In this document: positions 11,778 to 23,205 of the stretch, in pieces | Position numbering within the stretch: position 1 is the first letter of the stretch | Layout of the letters: every line of letters starts with the position of its first letter | Assembly: GCA_023374045.1 (NCBI GenBank) | Contig: CM041783.1 | Coordinates: forward strand, 123,009,503 to 123,073,502 | Source: Limonium bicolor | Taxonomy: Eukaryota > Streptophyta > Magnoliopsida > Caryophyllales > Plumbaginaceae | Length of the DNA stretch: 64,000 nucleotides | Direction of reading: 5' to 3' | Notes under the pieces: model-generated | The model's database searches: none | What the model saw: only the letters and a program-made list of their open reading frames with translations | Told to the model about the DNA's origin: nothing | Program-made: the position numbers and the translations under genes

Positions 11778-12244
11778 CCTTTACCCTTAACACACCCCTA
11801 ATCAAGAGTTAATAAACAAACCAATAAATCAATTCCTCTCACTTGTTAATATCTCACAAATCAGCCCAACAACATTTTTTCAGCCCAATCACAAATAAAG
11901 CCCACATAAAAAAAGGGGTCACTTCAGCCAATCCAAACAAGGCCCAATTGCGGCCCAACTTCAAGCAAGGCCCTTTTTCCGGCCCAACTCTAGATAAGGT
12001 CTAAATTTCAACCCAATTTCCAACAAAGTCCAGAACGGGCCCAATTTAATTCCAAGGCCCAATTCAAATCGCACTTCAGCCCGAATCAAAAGGCCACTTT
12101 GCGGCCCAATTCAAAACCCACTTCAGCCCACAGTTCATAAATCCCATTTCAAAGCCCAAGCCCATTTTGAGGCTAAAGCCCAAACAAGGCCATCAAGTCC
12201 ACTTGGCCCAAGCTCACTCGGCCCATCAAGCCCACTCGGCCCAT

Positions 12245-12575
12245 TGAGCCCAATTTTGACCGACCTTTGACTAATCCAACTTTGACCCAAACTTTGACCA
12301 ATCCAAACATTGACCAATCCAACTTTGACCCGAAATTTGACCAATCCCACTTTGACCTTGACTGAGCATCGACTTTGACCCAAGTTTGACCAGTTCAACT
12401 TTGACCAACTCGAACTTTGACTCGGCCTATCTTCCAATCCCAACCCAAATTCAATTCAAATCCAATTCAATTCAAACCCAATTCATTCAGCCCTATTCAA
12501 TTCAAATCCAGATTCAATTCATCCAATTCAAACTCGACTTCAATTCAATTCAAGCCCGATACATTCGGCCAAATC
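12245..12575 (+). repeat. Degenerate short repeats in A LTR
   Basis: CTTTGACC with AATCC linkers repeats about every 15-18 bp from 12245 to 12425. ATTCAA-rich repeats follow to about 12575. The same tract opens the window at 1-180. It is low-complexity and no gene is implied. Confidence 0.7.
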
Positions 12576-12943
12576 CTATCCACAATACGTCCACTCTCAA
12601 TTTGTAAATTTCATTCAATTTCAAACCATCTTTTTATTCAAGTTTCACCAAGTTTTCAAAAGAAACTATTTTGTGGAATTTAAAAGGAAAAACTCTTCTC
12701 ACATCACAGAAAACTCTTCTCAAATGCAGAAAGTTCTTCTCACATATACAGAAAGTTTTCTCCTAAAACATTTCTCAAAATCAATGTTTCTTCATCGAGA
12801 ATTCCGAACAACTTCAAAAGTTTTCAAACTTAGTTTTCAACTCAAATAAACCGTTTTCGGGGAACATGAGATGTCTAACACCTTCAAAGAACGTTTTCTT
12901 CCTAGTTAGATATCGCTTGTCTCTCTTCCAAAATAAAAATCCG

Positions 12944-13100
12944 AGGCGGGGCACTGGGGTCGTAACCTCCCTTGTCGCAGTCTGGATCTCTTTAGGCGGG
13001 GCATTAGGGTGACAAACCTCCCCTAATTGCAGCCTAGATTTTTACAAGGCGGGGTGCTAGGGAAGTAACGACCTTCCTAGTTGCAGCCGGGATTTTAGAA
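12944..13100 (+). repeat. Three-unit GC-rich hairpin repeat in A LTR
   Basis: AGGCGGGG starts units at 12944, 12994 and 13047. Units two and three contain inverted arms (GCATTAGGG with CCCTAATTGC, and GCTAGGGAAG with CTTCCTAGTTGC). The other LTR has the same at 551-707. This is the element A version of the hairpin arrays seen in other families in the window. Confidence 0.65.
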
Positions 13101-14362
13101 TCGTCTAACTCCCTTTCGCTCGATTTCAAGGTTTTCGGTTTTTAACGTTTTAAAACCCGGGAGTTAGAGACGTTACTAGGGTTCGACCGAGAACATCTCA
13201 TTCATGATGTTTCTCTCTGAATCCTATTTTTCGACATAAATTCATTGCCCCATCTTTCGAGCCTCGGCACTTACCATTAATTAAGTGTCGTGTTCGAGGG
13301 GGTACATAGGGTAATCCCTCGGGATTATCCGCCCTTTTACAACAAAAAATGATTTTTTTTTTCCAGTTTTAAAAACTCTAAGAGAGACAATTCTGAATAA
13401 ACCAATCCAACCCTTTCATTAGAGCTCTAGGGCCCATAAACACTTCTCAATCCTCCTTTAACCAACTCTAAGTCAATTCCTGAAGACTTCCAGAAACCTG
13501 AAGCATCTTCAGAACCCGAATACTTGCAAATTAAAAATCCTTTCCCACACTCAATCATATTCAAAACCCGAATTCCTCTTCAACCCATTCGACCACTCTG
13601 AAAGATGAACCTAACAAACTCGGGAAACTCCTCAAATCAGCCAAGTGATCCAAATACCCCTTAACTCCACCAAGAATGACCAAAATGCCCCTTTACTCCT
13701 CAAAACTCCCATCATTCTCTTAATCCCGTGAAGGCCCAAAACAGCCTCAAATCTTTCAGAACAACTAAAGACTCTCCAAACACTTCAACCAAACCAACTC
13801 CAAGACCAGCCTTTTCTTTGACTCTTTGAAATCATCCTTTCCTCACTCCTTTTTTTAATCTTATCCTTGGCTTTTAATGAATCTCTCTAAAAAGGTTTTG
13901 AAAGAGGGCAATCCCGACAATTGGAGACCGAGGTTTCCTCGGGCACCAATCCGAAGTCGTGGTCGTTGCCACTTCTAAGGGGTGTAACCCAGTGCGAACC
14001 CACACAGAATCTCGGACATGACCAGATAAGTCCTATCCATAGGTAATAATCTCAGAGTCAATTAACGGTTCTTAGAACCCGATCTTCCTTCCTAGTTATC
14101 ATAGGTCAAACTAGGTGGCGACTCTAGTCAATTCCGCCTTATAGAGGCATAAGTCCGCGTGGGGCCCATTGAGAGCGGGTGTAGTGCACACTTGCATTCC
14201 CTTTTATGCTTTCTGGGAAAGACGGACGATTTAGTAGGTATTTGAGGGATGCCAGAATAACGGGTTTCCACCCTCCACAGAATGGCAGTTTTGAGGATCT
14301 AGGCTTTTAGTCAGACCATGTTTAGATAGACCCCCCCTCATACCGAAAAATCACCCTCCACA

Positions 14363-15034
14363 CCATGCAGGCGTTCCACCATTTGAGGAAAGGGTGCCAG
14401 GGGTATCTGTGCTACATCCCTGAGGTTCGCAAGGATGCGAAGCTGGAGGACATACCATTGGTCAGAGACTTCCCAGATGTGTTCCAGGATGACGTACCTG
14501 GGGCTTCCCCCTATTAGAGAGGTGGAGTTCTCGATCGAGCTCGCAACTGAGACTCAGCCGATTTCTAAGGCCCCATACCGGATGGCGCCTGCTGAGCTTA
14601 AGGAATTGAAGGCTCAGTTGCAGGAGTTGTTGGATAAGGGCTTCATCTGCCCTAGTGTGTCGCCTTGGGGAGCGCCAGTGTTATTTGTTAAGAAGAAGGA
14701 TGGTAGTATGCGTTTGTGCATTGACTACAGGGAGCTCAACAAGGTTACCATTAAGAATAGGTATCCTCTCCCGCGCATTGATGACTTATTCGACCAGTTA
14801 GCAGGAGCTAAGGTGTTCTCGAAGATCGATCTGCGGTCTGGTTATCATCAGCTGAGGATTAAGGAAGACGACGTGCCTAAGTCCACCTTCAGGACTCGTT
14901 ATGGACATTACGAGTTCCTAGTGATGCCATTCGGGCTGACGAATGCGCCTTCCGTGTTTATGGATATGATGATCTGGGTCTTTAAGCCTTTTTTGGACCA
15001 GTTCGTCGTGGTGTTCATTGATGACATCTTGTGT
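14363..15034 (+). pseudogene. Tekay reverse transcriptase, fingers and palm (frameshifted)
   Basis: This encodes the RT domain that copies element RNA to DNA in virus-like particles. Reading starts in mid-protein at 14363 (a [13 protein letters not shown] linker) and shifts frame near 14500. From the frame opening at 14435, LCIDYRELN lies near residue 94, the catalytic IDLRSGYH at 131-138, MPFGLTNAP at 164-172 and the YVDD-equivalent FIDD at 194-197. A single-base loss near 15030, straight after FIDDIL, breaks the frame. The motif set is that of Ty3/gypsy chromoviruses. The ATG at 14435 is not a real start. Confidence 0.88.
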
Positions 15035-15336
15035 ATTACAAGAGTGCTGAGGAGCACGAGGAGCATTTGAGGACCGTTCTGCAGACTCTAAGGGAGAAGG
15101 AGCTGCACGCGAAGCTGAAGAAGTGTGAGTTCTGGTTGGACCAGGTGGTATTCTTGGGACATGTGGTCTCTAAGGATGGTATCTCCGTGGACCCGGAGAA
15201 GATTAGAGCTATCACGGAGTGGGCAAGGCCCACTAATGTTGGAGAAATTCGTAGCTTCCTTGGACTAGCGGGCTACTATCGTAAGTTTGTGGAGGGCTTC
15301 TCCAAGTTGGTGTTTCCGTTGACTCGTCTACTGTAG
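15031..15336 (+). pseudogene. Tekay RT thumb and connection
   Basis: This continues the RT in another frame: [26 protein letters not shown] and the [11 protein letters not shown] motif just before RNase H. It ends at an in-frame TAG (15334-15336) where relatives have Gln, consistent with CAG to TAG. Confidence 0.85.
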
Positions 15337-15342
15337 AAGGAT

Positions 15343-16170
15343 GTGAAGTTCGAGTGGAGCGAGGCCTATGAGCAGTGTTTCGAGGAGCTGAAGAAGAGGT
15401 TGACTACTGCGCCGATTCTGACTCTACCAGAGGGGACCGAGGGTCTGGAGGTTTTCTATGATGCGTCCCATAAGGGACTTGGGTGTGTTCTGATGCAGCA
15501 GGGGAAGGTAGTTGCGTATGGCTCCCGTCAGCTTAAGCCATACGAGAGGAATTATCCGACCCACGACCTGGAGTTGGCTGCTGTGGTTTTTCCGTTAAAG
15601 ATTTGGAGGCACTACCTGTATGGAGCAGCGTGCAAGGTGTATACGGACCACAAGAGCCTCAAGTATCTGTTCACTCAGAAAGAGTTGAACTTGAGGCAGA
15701 GGAGGTGGCTGGAGTTGCTACATGATTATGATTTGGAGATCCTCTACCATCCTGGTAGGGCGAATGTGGTTGCTGATGCGCTCAGTAGAAGGGGTCCGTC
15801 TGGAGCCGTTTGTGCTTTGTCTGGTGTGCAGAGGTCTGCTCTCGAGTTGCAGCATTTGGGTATCTGGGTCATCCGTTCAGAGAGGCCTGGGATGTTAGCA
15901 GCTTTGCAGATTCAGCCTACCTTGATCGACCGGATCAAGGCCAGTCAAGAGCTCGACGCCGGGTTGAGTAAGATCAGAGATGGGATTGTTGCTGGTCAGG
16001 AGTCTGAGTTCCGGGTTTCAGAGGATGGCTGTCTGAGATTCAGAGACCGTGTCTGTGTGCCAGCAGATGATGCCTTGAGGCGAGAGATCATGCAGGAGGC
16101 TCATGGAGCTCCGTACTCGGTACACCCAGGAGGTGTGAAGATGTACCGGGACCTTCGAGAGACATTCTAG
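15343..16170 (+). pseudogene. Tekay RNase H and integrase zinc-binding start
   Basis: Counting from 15343, the RNase H acidic residues are visible: Asp in FYDAS (about 40), Glu in LELAAV (about 77), Asp in YTDHKSL (about 102) and Asp in VADALSR (about 145). After a linker, the integrase HHCC module begins with [11 protein letters not shown]. Translation stops at TAG 16168-16170, where family members have Trp. The apparent start codon simply follows the upstream stop. Confidence 0.85.
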
Positions 16171-16179
16171 TGGAGCAAC

Positions 16180-17351
16180 ATGAAGAGGGACATTTCTGAC
16201 TTTGTATCCAGATGTCGGACCTGTCAGCAGGTCAAAGCCGAGCATCAGAGACCAGCTGGTTTGCTTCAGCCTCTACCCGTTCTGGAGTGGAAGTGGGAGA
16301 GCGTCGGTATGGACTTCGTTATGGGACTGCCTAAGACTCCAAGGGGTTTTGATGCAGTCTGGGTGATAGTGGACAGACTCACAAACAACGCTCATTTCTT
16401 GTCTGTCAGGAAGACTTTCAGTTTGCATCTCCTGGCTCAGTTATATATGGATGAGATTGTGCGTCTGCATGGGGTACCGGCTTCGATTGTGTCTGACAGA
16501 GACCCGCGATTCGTATCCAGATTCTGGCTGAGTTTGCATCAGGCTATGTGGACGAAGTTGTCGTTCAGCTTAGCGTACCACCCTCAGTCGGATGGTCAGA
16601 CAGAGAGGACGAATCAGGTCCTTGAAGACATGCTCAGAGAATGTGTGCTTGACTTTAGAGGCAGTTGGGACCAGTACATTGCCTTGATAAAACTCACGTA
16701 TAATAACAGCTTCCAGACTAGCACCGGGATGGCCCCGTTTGAGGCTTTGTATGGCAGGAGGTGCAGATCACCCATCTGTTGGGATGACCTGAAGGAGACA
16801 GCGGTTGTTGGTCCGGACTTGGTTGAGGATGCTGTAGCTAAGATCCAGTCTATCAGAGAGCGCTTGCTTGTGGCTCAGAGTCGTCAGAAGAGCTACGCCG
16901 ATCAGAGGAGACGACCTCTAGAGTTTGAGGTGGGTGACCACGTGTATATGAAGGTCTTCCCCGTCCGGGGTGTTATGAGGTTTGGGAAGAGAGGCAAGCT
17001 TAGCCCTCGTTTTGTGGGCCCTTTTGAGATCCTGGAGAGGATCGGACCGGTTGCCTACCGTCTGGCTTTGCCTCCGTCGTTGGCAGCAGCACACAGTGTA
17101 TTTCATGTTTCCATGCTGAGGAAATATGTTCCGGACCCGTTGCATGTGATTGACTTTAGCCCTCTTCAGTTGAGGGAGGACTTCACGTTCGAGTCAGTTC
17201 CTTCGAGGATTTTAGCCCGGGATGTCCGCAAGCTCAGGAGTAAGACCATGCCCTTGGTGAAGGTGTAGTGGTCAGGTCAGTTAGAGGAGAGGCGACCTGG
17301 GTGGTCGAAAGTGAAGTGCATTCTAAGTTTCCCGCCTTCTTCGAGCAGTAG
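16180..17351 (+). pseudogene. Tekay integrase with C-terminal chromodomain
   Basis: This inserts element DNA, and in chromoviruses the chromodomain directs it to marked chromatin (family knowledge). The CC half of the zinc finger (RCRTCQQ) is at residues 11-17 from 16180. The catalytic triad is intact: Asp 45 (MDFVMG), Asp 106 (SDRDPRF) and Glu 142 (GQTERTN). The LSPRFVGPFEIL (GPF/Y) and VFHVSMLRKYVPDP blocks follow. The chromodomain starts near 17170 and is broken by TAG at 17266-17268 and by a shift near 17290. The remaining frame runs to a natural stop at 17349-17351, just before the PPT. Confidence 0.88.
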
Positions 17352-17380
17352 GTACGTTTAATTTCGAGGATGAAATTCTT

Positions 17381-17392
17381 TTAAGGGGGAGG
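17381..17392 (+). other. Tekay polypurine tract
   Basis: TTAAGGGGGAGG lies 30 bases after the pol stop and directly before the LTR, after a conserved GAGGATGAAATTCTTTT stretch typical of this lineage. Confidence 0.85.
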
Positions 17393-17395
17393 TGA

Positions 17396-19599
17396 TGTTA
17401 TAACCCAAAGTTTATTGCATTTTATTTTGTCACAAGTGGCCTTATATGGATGCATTCTGGATTCAGGACTTAGGAGTCCTTTTAAATAAAGGCGAGGATG
17501 AATGGGTCATTTCCCTTATTCCCTTCTAATTACTGGTAAGTAATTTAATTAGTAATTGAACTCCTTAATTCCCCTCACTCTCAATCACGTTCTAACCCTC
17601 GTTCGCTTTGGAAACCATCAGTACGCTCCCTTCTCTGCTTTCTCTTTCTCTCTCTCTCTCTCAAAATATGCTCATTCAAGTGCCAAGCCTCTTGATAGTG
17701 TTCCTGCAATCTGAGTTCAGTTGCAGATTCCTCCTCCGTTGTGAATCCCGATTCTGACTGAGGTAAGGATGTCGGTCTGTTCGTATTGAATTCTGCATTT
17801 GGGAAACCTTCCTCCGTTATGATTTAGGTTTCTGCAATCTATTGACAGAATTGTCGATCTTCTGCGTGGTTGTGCTCGAATTCTCCTCCTTAGTTTCCTT
17901 GCTGTCGAATTCAGGTGAGGATTGCGCTGCAGTCTTGAATTACAGTTTCAGTTTGGGCAGTCTTGTGTTTCTGATTGAGGGTTCTTCTCTGCATTGTTGT
18001 TAGAATTCAGTGGCTGTTTGGGATTGTGGTTTCGGCGTGCGTTTTGGTATCGTCGTTGGCTGCGCTCTGGTGTTCTGATTGGGATATCGTCTGTCAAATA
18101 TTGAGGTAGGTGGCTAATGGATTCGGCTAGTGTGTTCAGCCTTGAGGCGTTTTGGATTCCAGTTTCTAATGTGCGAATTGTCTCTACGTTGTGGCTATGG
18201 ATCAGTCTATTTGCGTTGTTTTAATATCTACAAACCCGCAAGGTTGTTTTCTACGAACTGCTTCTGTTTTGATGTGTTTAAACCTCTGTTTTGTTGTGAA
18301 ATTCGTTTGTGGAAACTGCACATTTTGGTATGTCCGAACGTCTGTCCGAGCTTTGACGTTCGGACATGCCCAGCTGTGCTTTGAATTTCTGACGTTTTTG
18401 CCGTGTCTGAACTTCCGTCCGAGCTTTGATGTTCGGACGGGGTGCGAGGACGAGTCTGACTTACAAGTCTCGTATGGTGTCCGAACTTGTATGTCCGGAC
18501 AGAAGTTCGGACACACCCATCTCCTTCTTCTGATTTTGCTTCGACTTGTGTCTGAACTTTGACATTCGGACACATGTTCGGACATTACGCGTATTTGGTT
18601 TCCAAAAGCGTCCGAACATCCGTCCGAGCTTTGATGTTCGGACACCCGTCTGTTTTTTATTCCTTAAGTCTCGACTTGTGTCCGAACATTGATGTCCGGA
18701 CACAAGTTCGGACATGGTACTGTTTTGACCATAACTTGCTCGTTTGAGCTCCGTTTTGACTTCCGTTTGCGGGGTTGGATTCCCCTTCTGATTTCCAATC
18801 TATCTATGTGCTTTCTGGTGCCTTTGGTGCACATATGCTTAATTGTTTTAAGCTTCTGTTTTGGGACCTAGTTATCTCTGTATCTGAACCTTTGGATGGC
18901 TGGTTTAGCTGTCTCGTAGCGCTATGTAGGATATCCTTCTGTTTCACGGGTGATGTTCTTCGTTCTGTTCACAGGTGTTCCACTTGTTCTGTTTACGAGT
19001 GAGGTTTCCTCGTTCTGTTCACGAGTTGTTTACTCGTTCTGTCTGTATGCTATGATCAACTAGTGTCCCGCTCTATTTTCTGATTATGTCTGTCTCTGAC
19101 TCTGTTTAGTCCTTTAATGAAAGGACTTCTGCTTCTGTTTTCTGACATGTTCATGGACTCCTTGTGACTCCTTCTGATTTGATAATATTCTTTAAAATGT
19201 TTTGAGCATGCTGGTTGATGAAGTTAGTCATCTACTGGGTATATTTGTTTGCTTATTCCTCTACTCTATCTAACATTGCAGATTGATCAGCGAGGGTCAC
19301 TTTGCTCAGCTTCTGAAGTTTAGTTCGTTATGTTATTTTGAATTCTTTTGAGACATTTGTATTTGACCTTGAGCCTTTGGGCCTCTTCAGTTAGCTTCCC
19401 CTTTGTTATTCGTTTGGTGGGTTTTGTAATAACTTCTAGGATGTTCGACATCACTTTGATTGTGCTTTTATACAAGTGTTCGTTTTGGGCCTTGTTTGAT
19501 TATTTGTTTAAGTTAGTTTATTAGAGCCTTGCGTCATTAAGTAATAATACGCGGCGTGTAATACCCCTAACTCCTAGGCCAGTGTTTGGGGGTGTTACA
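17396..19599 (+). repeat. Tekay 3' LTR
   Basis: The LTR starts TGTTATAACCC (or TGATG at 17393) and ends GGGTGTTACA at 19599. A TATA-like TTTTAAATAAAGG near 17480, followed by a CT-rich leader (17580-17660), suggests an early start site. This would place the hairpin array at 18331-18716 in the transcribed leader. No second copy is in the window to fix the ends, so they rest on TG/CA and PPT positions. Confidence 0.78.
18331..18716 (+). repeat. Hairpin array, six GTCCGAAC...GTTCGGAC units
   Basis: Units begin at about 18331, 18403, 18479, 18548, 18609 and 18678. Each is about 38-40 bp with opposed TGTCCGAAC-type and GTTCGGACA-type arms and often a third internal GTCCG. Between them lies unrelated sequence, so this is a spaced array of inverted repeats, not a simple satellite. 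Confidence 0.85.
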
Positions 19600-20779
19600 C
19601 CATTAAGAGGTGATTTTCGGCCATGTACAAAAATGGGAGGAAAAGTAGATTTTCTTTGGTTTTCCTTAACTTGAAGCAAATGAGAATGACAAGGTATCAA
19701 AAGATGTGTTCTTCCTCCTTCAATGGAGATTCTCCATGGCACCGAAATTGAGTTCTTGAAGATTTGAAAAGATAGAAGTGTAGAGCTTGGTCTAACTAAG
19801 ACAAAGGTAGTCTTGAAATTGATTTTGGAGCATGGAGCTATGAGTTTCAAGTAAAAGAAGATCAAGAATGGGGGTGAACTGTAGCAAAATGGCTGGATCT
19901 TGGGAGGATGAAGATGAAGACGGTGGGAATGAGTGGGAAAGAAAGAAATGAGGTGAGAGGCAAGCTTTTATAAGATATTTATGTAAAAAAAGTAACTTTC
20001 TTTACTTACTTTTCTTTTCTTCCCTTTAATTAAACTAGTCAAGTGTGGTGACTCACACTTAAAAAACCGGCCCCCTCTTTAGTACTTAGGATATTTCATG
20101 GCTTATGTTGACCATTTAATTAACTAAGTTGACTTATGTCTTAAACTAGCTCTATTTGAGCACTATTCACAAATTAGTGCACATAATTGTGAAATTTTTG
20201 ATTTCGCATTGATTTAGACTTCATAATGTGATACTAAGTAGTACACATGATGATTAAAGAGTAATGATGGACATTTAGCCACTCAAAACTCATTTCGAAG
20301 ACAATTTTTCAAAAATGTGCTTTAAGACTCCTTAAAGCACATTTTGTGTTTTAGCTTGTTTCCAAGCATGGTTTTCTTTAGTAATTGATTTAACATGTTC
20401 ATTATCATGTTAATAAGGTCTAGGAATGACCTTTAGGTCCTATACAAGGTCAAACCAAGTCTAGAGCGGGTATTTGCTTAAATTGACTTTATGGTGTTTT
20501 CTTGTGTTTTCTTTGGTTTAAATCGTCTACCAATGTTTCTTAAGGACTTAATTATCCTTATAAAATCATAATTGCATGTTAATAAAGTCTTGGTAGGCTC
20601 TTTGGGTCCTAACCAAGTTCATTCCAAGCTTAGAGCATGTTTTTTCTCAAATTGTCTTAAGGGTACTTTATTGTGTTTACTATGGTTTAAATTGTTCACT
20701 AATGTTTATAAGGCACTTTTTAGCTTTAATATTGCATAGTTTAATATTTAAACAACATATCAAGGTTTGGGGTATTTCA
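19600..20779 (-). repeat. Element C 3' LTR, start portion
   Basis: On the minus strand it starts TGAAATACCCCAAACC at 20779 and aligns with 44810-45830 of C3 through its whole length. It is cut at 19600 by the Tekay LTR. A TATA-like CTTATAAAAGC on the minus strand at 19974-19964 is a plausible promoter. A conserved GGGGGCCGGTTTT block also occurs in C2 and C3. Confidence 0.75.
19964..19974 (-). promoter_or_regulatory. Candidate TATA box in C LTR
   Basis: CTTATAAAAGC on the minus strand is followed by a pyrimidine-rich leader (CTCTCACC...TTTCTTTCTTTCCC). Assigned by motif and context only. Confidence 0.5.
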
Positions 20780-20800
20780 ATCTACCCCTCTTAAAAGAAC
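20780..20800 (-). other. Element C polypurine tract
   Basis: The minus strand reads GTTCTTTTAAGAGGGGTAGAT directly before TGAAATACCCC, with GAGGACGAA just upstream. That is the arrangement before the 3' LTR of Tekay/Del elements. The same tract is at 45831-45850. Confidence 0.82.
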
Positions 20801-23200
20801 TTCGTCCTCAAAGTTCACAGTTTCCCTCGTATCCTACCATTAGAATCCGAGGATTACTTGCCAGATAAAACTTCCATACTAAAACACACTTTTACATAAC
20901 AAACTCAGACTTAACGGTCCGGGTAACATATCCACATCCCTATATAACTTACTTACATAATAACCTCATACTCAACGGTCCGGGTAACAAAACAACATTT
21001 GTACTTACATAACAACCCTCAGACTCTCAGGTCTGGGTAAGATAGCAACATTCAGACTCATAGGCCTGGGTAACATAACAACCTTAAGACTCGAGGTCTG
21101 GATAACGCCTATTACACATACCATACAACATGTCTTAGCATGTATAGCAATAAAAAAGACCTTTTTCCATCTCTTCATGGGCTCCCATGTCGAGTACATA
21201 TACACAGTGATCCCGCAGAACCCAGTCGCAATGGACACCTTCTGGTCCCCGTTCCTTTGGGAGATCAAAACAATCACTTAATTTTTAACATATATACTCC
21301 TCATGTCACCGGTCCGAAGATAAAGGCTCATACGTCCTCAGCTCGTGAGCAAGTAATACAAAAATATGCTTTACCAATTGATAATCCTTTTGAAATGCAA
21401 TACAACTCCAAGTCCAATTTATGCTCTGTGCATCTTTTCTTAGTGTGGTTATTTGTGACCACTTATAGGGAGCTTTAAGAGTCATCCAACCCTGATGTGA
21501 TCAGGACCAGTGTTGAACTATCCTTCCACCCCCAATTTGTGTTCGGCTTCCCTTGATCACATGTAAACCAATTTCCACCTCCCACTTCATTTTCAAGCAT
21601 CAAATAGTACACTCATTTCCAATTTTCTATCTTTTTAGTCATTCCAGTCATAATCATCACATCTCCAAGGGATAAAACTCCGTCCATCAGTTATCTCCAT
21701 TCACCTTTAATCAAGTTACCTAGGGAATTTTAATTCCCACTAGGTTCTATGTCGGTTTCATACCTCTTCATAAATCACAATACTGTAGATATATATTTTG
21801 ATCAAAATACAATACACGGTTTTACATTTATATACTGTCAGGGTTTTTGTTCCTCGGGAGTTTCTCTACTCCCTTACACTTGTACTCTCACACAACAGTT
21901 AACAAAGTAGACACACTTATCACAATGGTATTCACATCTTCTGTGCGCAATTAACACAATTAAACTATGAATGAATGCGTATGTTCATATTACATACGCA
22001 CCAATCATAAAAACAAATTATTTTGTGCTATGCACACCATAGTTCACGTACACTTGTATGTTAAAACACACTAAGCGGTTTTAGGCTCTACCCCTCTTAA
22101 AAAGGGATTACACCCATGTAATTAATCACTGAACATTGGTTCAAAATATTCTGCCGCCGTGAAGCATTTTAACTTCCACGCGGTTTGTTATACAATGCGT
22201 TATGGTTAGAGGGTCTTAACCATATTGGCGGTTTAGTCCTTGAACCAAGAATTCCATTTGAGTTTGTTTAACTCATAACCGGTTCCGGTACTGGTTCTGG
22301 CCTGTGAGGCTTCTAGGCGTTAATAATTAGCCATTTAGTCATACTCACTATGCATGCTCGACATTTGAATCACGGGTCCACTAGTTGCTGCTGCGCGACC
22401 CTGATAACTTTAGAGCTTTGTTTGCCCCATTCGTTATTCTTACCGTATAGTACATCTCCGATTTATCACCTTCATATCCCTTACCGTGTGCGAATTTGGT
22501 GAGTAACAATTTTCTATCCTGTTCTCTTACAATTTACTATGTATACTGCTATGTATTTCATGACTATTCACTTTGCTTCTTCTGACTTACTGTCGGTTGA
22601 GGTCGAGCTACTACCTAACATGTAGTGCTCCCTCGGTTATTTCCAACACTTGAGGTATATTGCATACCGGTATTTGGTATTCCGCGTTACTACAGTCACT
22701 TATTCCTAATCATGCCTCCATATTTGGTTTTGTACATGTATTCTTTCATTTGTACGACCTTGCATTTCCTATGCATCGGTCATTATAGCATTAAAGGTCT
22801 ATTTCCGCCTTTGTTCGATTATTATGATGGTTGGTATTTACTGGTGCGTTTGCACGACTTCCGTATTCAGTACGGGTTGGTTACCTAGCATTCGGGTACT
22901 CTTGTCCCGAATCTTATTACTTCACTTAACGTGTAAATTTACTAGGATTATACTTCCATTCTTTATGTAACTACGATTGGATTTCACATCATGTTTCAAC
23001 GAGATCCATATCCCATAATACCGGCTACTGGCTTACTGCCTAGTTTATTTACTATCACTTACCTTGCATCTTTACCGAGTTTAACTCATAACTCTACTTA
23101 TTTGCCATATTGTTGTTTAACAATATTTATACAACGGTCACTTATTACTTGGCTGATTACTAAATACGCTATTCTTCGAGTCTTTACGCTCGTTGTACAT
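20801..23200 (-). other. Element C internal region, left part; no gene seen
   Basis: Near the PPT, four or five diverged repeats of a segment with CGGTCCGGGTAACAT / AGGTCTGGGTAAGAT lie at about 20915-21110. Beyond that, no frame over 112 codons and no retroelement motif was found. Base composition is even and AT-rich. It is interrupted at 23205 by element B. Confidence 0.55.
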
Positions 23201-23205
23201 TGCTC

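Larger units (their letters stand above)
1..14362 (+). mobile_element. Element A: non-coding LTR retrotransposon with Ogre-like features, left end outside window
   Basis: The first 1,964 bases recur with very few differences at 12392-14362. The first copy is followed by a primer-binding site, and the second is preceded further upstream by a purine-rich tract and the LTR start TGTAGACACC at 8914. This gives an element with LTRs of about 5.45 kb and an internal region of 1965-8913. No gag, protease, RT or integrase is recognisable, and the longest open frames are near 100 codons with no family signature. The tRNA-Arg-type PBS, very long LTRs and tandem repeats before the PPT are features of Ogre/Tat-lineage elements (family knowledge). 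I infer a non-autonomous derivative moved in trans. Its right end abuts Tekay pol in mid-gene, so it was inserted there. The few differences between LTR copies suggest a recent insertion. Confidence 0.8.
8914..14362 (+). repeat. Element A 3' LTR, 5.45 kb
   Basis: The LTR starts TGTAGACACC and ends CTCCACA, and its last 1.97 kb match the window's left end. A TATA-like TTTATAAAAC at 9436-9445 is a candidate U3 promoter. About 9480-11560 is T-rich leader-like sequence without a convincing gene. 11569-11777 holds two hairpins, 11880-12430 is built of GGCCCAA and CTTTGACC repeats, and 12944-13100 is a GC-rich three-unit repeat. After the end comes CCATGCAGG, which continues as Tekay coding sequence. 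Confidence 0.82.
14363..19599 (+). mobile_element. Tekay/Del-type chromovirus, 3' part, degenerate
   Basis: The order is pol (end of the protease-RT linker, RT, RNase H, integrase with chromodomain), then PPT, then a 3' LTR of about 2.2 kb. The 5' LTR, gag and protease are absent because element A lies to the left; they may exist left of the window. At its right end the LTR (GGGTGTTACA) joins C-family LTR sequence, so this element probably inserted into element C. Two frameshifts and two premature stops precede the integrase core, and one stop plus a shift fall in the chromodomain, so it cannot move on its own. Confidence 0.85.
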